Assembly (NCBI RefSeq): GCF_024679245.1
Contig: NC_090188.1
Location: 36,550,992-36,614,991, forward strand
Reading direction: 5' to 3'
DNA length: 64,000 nt
From: Pseudorasbora parva
Lineage: Eukaryota; Chordata; Actinopteri; Cypriniformes; Gobionidae
How positions within the stretch are numbered: the first letter of the stretch is position 1; each line of letters starts with the position of its first letter. Below the pieces are notes generated by a model. That model saw only the letters and a list, made by a program, of their open reading frames with translations. It had not been told where the DNA came from and searched no databases. Shown piece after piece: positions 59,116-64,000 of this stretch. The position numbers and the translations under genes were made by a program.

Positions 59116-59729
59116 ATGGTTAGTTTTGGATTTACAGGGAATCACGCGCCAAAGACATACATGTGGAGATGATGGTTTGTTTCGGCGTAGACATACACGC
59201 TTATAGTTTAAAATGCGAAAGTGCCTTAGAGGGGTTTTAGAAAGTGCCGTGTATGTTAACACATATGTTATTCTTAACAAATTACTGATGAAAATATGTT
59301 TTTTTATATTTTATTAAAACATATTGTTGATAAATTAGGATGAAAAAAAAATAGCTTAGAAATGATGAAACACTGACTAAATTTAAAGAATGTTTTTGTC
59401 AAAAAACAATATGACTCAAACTAAAATGTACAATGCATAAGCACTGCCTGTCATTGTGATTATGGCTGGATAGGACAAAAACTCAAATTGACATAGAAGA
59501 GAGAGATTTATTCACTTGTCACTGTACTGTGTCATGTCTGGTTAGGATATGGTGCAATTCTATTTTAAACACCACATATAGTCTGTCTCCCTTTGATCAT
59601 GCAACATTTTCACTTTCAGTGTGAACAGACACTTTCCGTTTTGATGGAAACTTGTCAAAGCCACTACATGAATGATGATGGAAAGGGCCAGTGTTAGTTT
59701 TTTTGGGTTGATTCTTTAATTTCGCACTC

Positions 59730-60070
59730 GCTGTTGTCTTTCCTCCTCCCACTCGGAGCAGCTGTTGGGTTATTTATATCTAAAGCTGCTGCAAATAGGC
59801 TGGTAATTAGAGGCAGGAGCCCTGTCGAACAGACACACCAATAGCATCAGGCTTTGAGAGGGACATGGCCCACAATGCCCCTCTCTTTCTCCCTCCCACC
59901 CACCGCCCCTCTCAGAGCCGGGAACAAGTGGGAGATAAACCAGAACTTGACTTCACTGAATAATTGAAGCCGTTTTTACAAGGGCAACAGCCCGCTATCT
60001 GACCTCATAAAGCGAGTACAAGAGACTATCAGAGCCTTGCAGGAAGTGAGGGAGAGGGATTTAACTCGGC
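59730..60070. other. Candidate conserved non-coding island
   Basis: Repeat-free, balanced sequence with GGCTGGTAATTAGAGGCAGG (59798-59817), TTATTTATATCTAAAGCTGC and a CT-rich stretch. No open frame of interest. Untested. Confidence 0.28.
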
Positions 60071-60298
60071 ACAAATAACACAATGTTTGCATTTGGTAGA
60101 CAAGGAACACAATCATGATTGCTTCTTTTGCTTAATGTTATGCTTGGGGGTCATAGTTCCTTAATATCATTATTCTTGGAAAGATTATATAGAATTGATA
60201 TGGTCTCAAGGCATATGATACAAATTCCAGTTGTTATGAATTCCATGGACAAATGAGCAGATATACAAATGACATGGCATGAAAAGCAAATCATTTAA

Positions 60299-61067
60299 AG
60301 GGCTAGTTCACCAAAAAATGAAATTTCTTTCATTAATGACTCACCCCAATGTCGTTCCACACCCGTAAGACCTCCGTTCATCCTCAGAACACAGTTTAAG
60401 ATATTTTAGATTTAGTCTGAGGGCTTTCTGTCCTTTGAATGTAAGTGTATGCCCTCTTGCTGTCCACGTCCAGAAGGTTATGAAAACATCATCAAAGTAG
60501 TCCATATGTGACATCAGTTGGTTAGCTAGACTCTTTTGAAGCGTCGACAATACATTCTGGTCCAAAAATAACAAAAAATACAAATTTATTCAGCATTGTC
60601 TTCTCTTCCGCGTTTGTTTTCAAACCTCAAATAAAGATTCAAATGGTCGTGAATCAGCAGATTGATTCGTGATTCGTATCACCAATGTCACGTGATTTCA
60701 GCAGTTTGCCAGTTTGACACGCGATCCGAATCTTGAATCATGACCGTTTGATTCTTTATTTGAGGAACATGGAAGACAATGCTGAATAAAGTCATATTTG
60801 TTTTCTTATTTTTGGACTAAAATGTATTGTTGACGCTTCAAAAGAGTCTCACTAACCAACTGATTCACATATGGACTACTTTGATGATGTTTTCATTATG
60901 TGGACAGCAAGTGGGCATACACTTACATTCAAAGGACAGAAAGGCCTCGGACTAAATCTAAAATATCTTAAACTGTGTTCTGAGGATGAACAGAGGTCTT
61001 ACGGGTGTGGAACGACATTAGGGGGAGTCATTAAAGAAAGAAATTTCATTTTTGGGTGAACTAGTCC
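60299..61067. mobile_element. TTAA foldback MITE (TAGTTCACCC family)
   Basis: TTAA at 60295-60298 and 61068-61071. The ends AGGGCTAGTTCACCAAAAAA and ..TTGGGTGAACTAGTCCT mirror each other. The arms of about 370 bp are reverse complements with the same phrases as 49139-49826 (CATCATCAAAGTAGTCCATA). Confidence 0.9.
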
Positions 61068-61483
61068 TTTAAGAACCTTAAACGATTTTAGAGGCAGAAA
61101 ATATGGCCGAGGATTAATTTTTACACAAAGCTAACATTTTGTCCTTTTTTTGTAAAAAGTCCAAAAGTTTAATGGTTTCTCTTTTTCAACTAAATAAATA
61201 AAAATAATAAAATGTAAAAAATATATATTTTGCTAAGGTTGTTTGGGTAACAAAACCCCACTGAGGCGAGAATAATGACTATTTGTCATGCTTGTAATGT
61301 TACAAGATTCCCTTACTGATTAATTGCCAGAACCATAATTTACCAGTATTTCTGAAAGAGGCTATTGATTAACAACATGTTTTTCGTTTTATTGTAAGTG
61401 AAACTTACTTTATATTACTTACATATTATAGCTTTTGTTTATGGTGAATATTAAACTGTTAAACTTAAATAGTAGCATCTTGA
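61068..61483. other. Unassigned AT-rich stretch
   Basis: No gene or terminus recognised. Confidence 0.4.
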
Positions 61484-61803
61484 CTATTTTAACGATCTGA
61501 AGCTCATGGCACAAGTGCACTTAGTGTAGTTTAGCTATGAAAAAATGCCAGGCACATGGTCCAAAATGGTTGTCCCTATTCTCTTAATGAGTCATGGGTG
61601 TGTTTTGGCCATAACGTGTAATAAACCAATCAGAGTGTCATCTCCTGTTCCCTTTAAAAACAGTTGCACTTGCTCCATGGCTGATTCGCTATTTGCATGG
61701 AGGAATCTAGACACCAACCTGACGAGTCAGTTTAAGTGCGTTTATTGGCATTATAATCTGGTCAAATAATTAGCCAATTTCATTCGTCATTACTGCAAAT
61801 AGG
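61484..61803 (+). mobile_element. Dispersed repeat TTTTAACGATCTGA family, copy 2
   Basis: TTTTAACGATCTGAAGCTCA, AACGTGTAATAAACCAATCA and TTCCCTTTAAAAACAGTTGC correspond in order to the copy at 57712. Confidence 0.68.
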
Positions 61804-61950
61804 TAGCCTAGAAATCTAGACGCACCCTAACGGCAGCAAATCTAATCTGCCGCGAGTGTCGTCTACCAACTCTCAATACACTTTTGAGCTGTAAAAACCA
61901 AACTCTGGTCGGGCCAATCACATCGTGTATAGAGTCGGTGGGCGGGGCCA
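61804..61950 (+). mobile_element. 9-bp-TSD transposon (TAGCCT family), copy 8, 3'-truncated
   Basis: Intact left end TAGCCTAGAAATCTAGACGC and about 147 bp of body up to GGGCGGGGCC. The rest is replaced by unrelated repeat DNA starting AACACAGTCTCACCCCTACT. Confidence 0.88.
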
Positions 61951-62600
61951 ACACAGTCTCACCCCTACTCGTCAAATGTTGCCGAACGGTCAAGGGACCC
62001 TGACGTCAGCTGTTGACGCACAGGGTACCCCTAAATCGCCATTTTTCGACGTACTGGGTAATCCACTGATTTCAATGAGAAACCTAGGACGTCATAAACA
62101 GACGTGTTGGGCATGTGAATGTTATCGTTATGATGGAATATATTGGGTTATAATTTTTACATTATGACATGTTGGAGTGTGATTCTCAATTTAATCAGCC
62201 AGCACAATTGTATTTACATTTATTTACGCTATGATACACGTTTGAAACAGCAGTCAAACCCCACCCCGCCCTAAACCTACCCATTTGCGTATTATATGAT
62301 ATAAAACACAGACTGTAACAGACAACAGGCACACTTTATTGAAAAAGTCCAACTATTCCGAGGCCAAACGATTGAATTGTGTGAAGAAAAGACCCAAAAG
62401 CAATCACCGTCTCTATCCGCGCCGCGCGCCGCGCACCGCGCGCGCCCCGGCGTCACACTGAAGACGCCACAGGTAGACCCCTCGGCGTCACGCGATGGAC
62501 GAACTGGGAACCCAATTGCTTTCAGTGGGAAACCTTTGGCGTCAACATTAGACGGCAATTCTATCGGTATGAAATCGCGCTGAAGAAGTCTCATTCAGAA
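61951..62600. mobile_element. GACGTCA/GGCGTCA-rich fish repeat, unclassified
   Basis: Contains CTCACCCCTACTCGTCAAAT, ACCCTGACGTCAGC, TAAACCTACCCATTTGCG and a CpG-dense patch (62413-62450). A related phrase, CACTG/GGGAACCCAATTGC (about 62506), mirrors earlier ACTGGGTAATCCACTGATTT. It truncates 9-bp-TSD copy 8. Right boundary uncertain. Confidence 0.5.
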
Positions 62601-62950
62601 CACATCGCGATGTTTGGCATCAGATCACGTGTGCCACATGTTGGTGAGTAGTCATACATATTATGTCCTAATATTTGATATAAAGTATTTTCTGCTTGTC
62701 GTTATCGATCATGTTCAGTCACTGCATTGTATCTGTCATCATCTCCACTGAGGCTTTGCATTTCTTTGCTTTCTAAATAAACACACCTTGCTAATAGGGT
62801 GATTAAACACTGTCACGTGACGTGCTATAGACCTTTAAACATTTGTTAATATTTAATAATAATTACTAGTGTAGTTCCAACGTGGCATTTGTAGTAGAAG
62901 CACAATAAAAAAATAAAATAAAAAAACACTTGCCATGCGTTTACCACAGT

Positions 62951-63050
62951 ATTGGTAGTTTTAATGTGATATTTGTTGTAAATAAACAGTAACCACAACA
63001 ATTGATATTTTTAATGTGATATTTGTTGTAAATAAACAGTAGCCACAACA
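62951..63050. repeat. Two-copy 50-bp tandem duplication
   Basis: TTTTAATGTGATATTTGTTG begins at 62958 and 63008, period 50 bp. The copies differ at four or so positions. Confidence 0.92.
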
Positions 63051-63178
63051 ATTACCATGCTTTAAATGCATTTTAATGTAAAATCCAAATATTGTTATTT
63101 AAATAGTATACTTTATAATGCTATATATTATATATTATGACTTTTTTCTCTCTTTCTTTTTTTTTTTTACCTGAAAAG

Positions 63179-63271
63179 ACCAAAAGGGCCTCTCGGACTC
63201 AGTCAACCCATTCTTGTTTGTGGAGAAGTAACGGAGAAAACCAAAAGCTGCAACAGCAAATATTTGTAATG
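63179..63271 (+). other. Possible exon A, unidentified
   Basis: A long pyrimidine tract ends in ACCTGAAAAG (acceptor), and the donor is GTATGT at 63272 or GTAATG at 63266. With the earlier donor, the frame GPLGLSQPILVCGEVTEKTK runs into exon B without a stop. With the later donor another frame is used and stops early in exon B. I do not recognise the protein. It could also be a non-coding exon. Confidence 0.25.
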
Positions 63272-63434
63272 GTATGTATGTGTTGGTTTGAACCCTTTAT
63301 CAAACATTTTATTTAGCATTTGTTGTTACTTATTCTTACAAATCCCATATCTCAATCAGTAAGAACATATTCCCGAAGTCTTAATAATTCACAAGATTTA
63401 ACAAGTTGTCAAATTCGTATGATTCTCGTACATA

Positions 63435-63514
63435 TAGCTCTGAAAAAAATGAAGAGACCACTTAACATGGATTTCTAAATGTTAAGTGGTCTCTTAATTT
63501 TTTTTCCAGAGCTG
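63435..63514. mobile_element. Hairpin MITE (Tc1/mariner type), copy 2
   Basis: Same element as 42650-42723: GAGACCACTTAACAT pairs with ATGTTAAGTGGTCTC, with AGCTCTG ends and TA flanks. Confidence 0.86.
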
Positions 63515-63798
63515 TATTTGTATATGAAGAGTTCAGATGCAAAAGCCTCAAAAAGCCACTTTGGTCACATGACATCAGATATTCAATTATTTTTTCTTAA
63601 TCAGATCACTTGCACTGTTTATAACGTCCCGTTTGCATGTAAATAATTTATGTGATCACAAAATCAAGTGAGTTATCTACATTTTCAAACAAATTCTTAT
63701 GATATAGCTTGCTATTACATACTTTTAACTGTCTTAATTTATATGTTTTAAAAACAATAGTATTTGCACAGAGTAAATGATACTTTCTTGTTTTACAG

Positions 63799-63920
63799 AA
63801 GAGAAGAAAGACCAGACCTTATATCGAAGCAAGCTAAGAAAATAAGTCCTTTGTTTAGGGTGAGGAAGGAAGATGGACATCTTGTGCCCGAAGAAGACAG
63901 AAAAGTGCGCAAGTCCACTG
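63799..63920 (+). other. Possible exon B, unidentified
   Basis: Bounded by acceptor TTTCTTGTTTTACAG and donor GTATGT. One frame reads REERPDLISKQAKKISPLFR and VRKEDGHLVPEEDRKVRKST, a charged but well-formed sequence; a second frame hits TAA. I do not recognise the family. The next exon would lie beyond the window. Confidence 0.3.
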
Positions 63921-64000
63921 GTATGTCTTGTATTGAAGCAATGCTGTAATATGTAGTACAACATTTGATGTTGATCTCTCAAAGGACTATTCATTTCAAC

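Overview
The window reads as a teleost, most likely cyprinid (carp/goldfish/zebrafish-like), nuclear genome segment. The evidence is a spliced vertebrate gene with an AT-rich background, very dense DNA transposons and MITEs (Tc1/mariner, hAT, PIF/Harbinger, TTAA-target elements), a tRNA-derived SINE and long GATA/GACA, CA and TA microsatellites. There is no bacterial gene layout; most long open frames are products of tandem repeats or transposon remnants.

The one confidently identified host gene is etaa1 (ETAA1 activator of ATR kinase) on the minus strand. Its six coding exons lie between 34882 (start) and 24777 (stop), and the phases join into a 661-residue protein. It keeps the ATR-activating Trp motif in exon 2, acidic blocks in the long exon 5 and the C-terminal basic RPA-binding helix in exon 6. 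Intron 2 appears to use a GC-AG splice pair. A CpG-containing promoter with a TCTCGCGAGA motif, a CCAAT box and a YY1-like site lies just upstream (34883-35100).

Layout. 1-3852: a degenerate Tc1 element in (TA)n, a MITE, and an old LTR element copy split by a Harbinger MITE. 3853-12300: mostly unrecognised AT-rich DNA with a foldback repeat, a large GATA/GACA locus, a TTAA foldback and a THAP-type TTAA element. 12300-24100: three copies of a 9-bp-TSD transposon, a second THAP-type element, a Tc1 remnant, an 18S rRNA fragment inside a foldback MITE, a 51-bp minisatellite, and an apparent old local duplication of non-coding blocks. 24100-35110: etaa1, its introns full of hAT and TTAA elements. 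35110-51160: nested MITEs, a composite microsatellite, twin hairpins, a CTAGCAACCACCTA-type minisatellite and several unique islands that look like conserved non-coding DNA. 51161-54819: a TTAA element carrying a very young non-autonomous LTR retroelement whose only long frame contains three consecutive codon-multiple minisatellites. 54820-64000: SINE, further MITEs, two more 9-bp-TSD copies and two possible exons near the right edge.

Two things stand out. One is a non-autonomous transposon family present eight times, with TAGCCT...AGGCTA ends and a 9-bp target duplication at all seven complete copies. The other is the LTR element built around a 651-codon repeat protein. Family names and gene identity come from motif recognition by eye; no database search was run.
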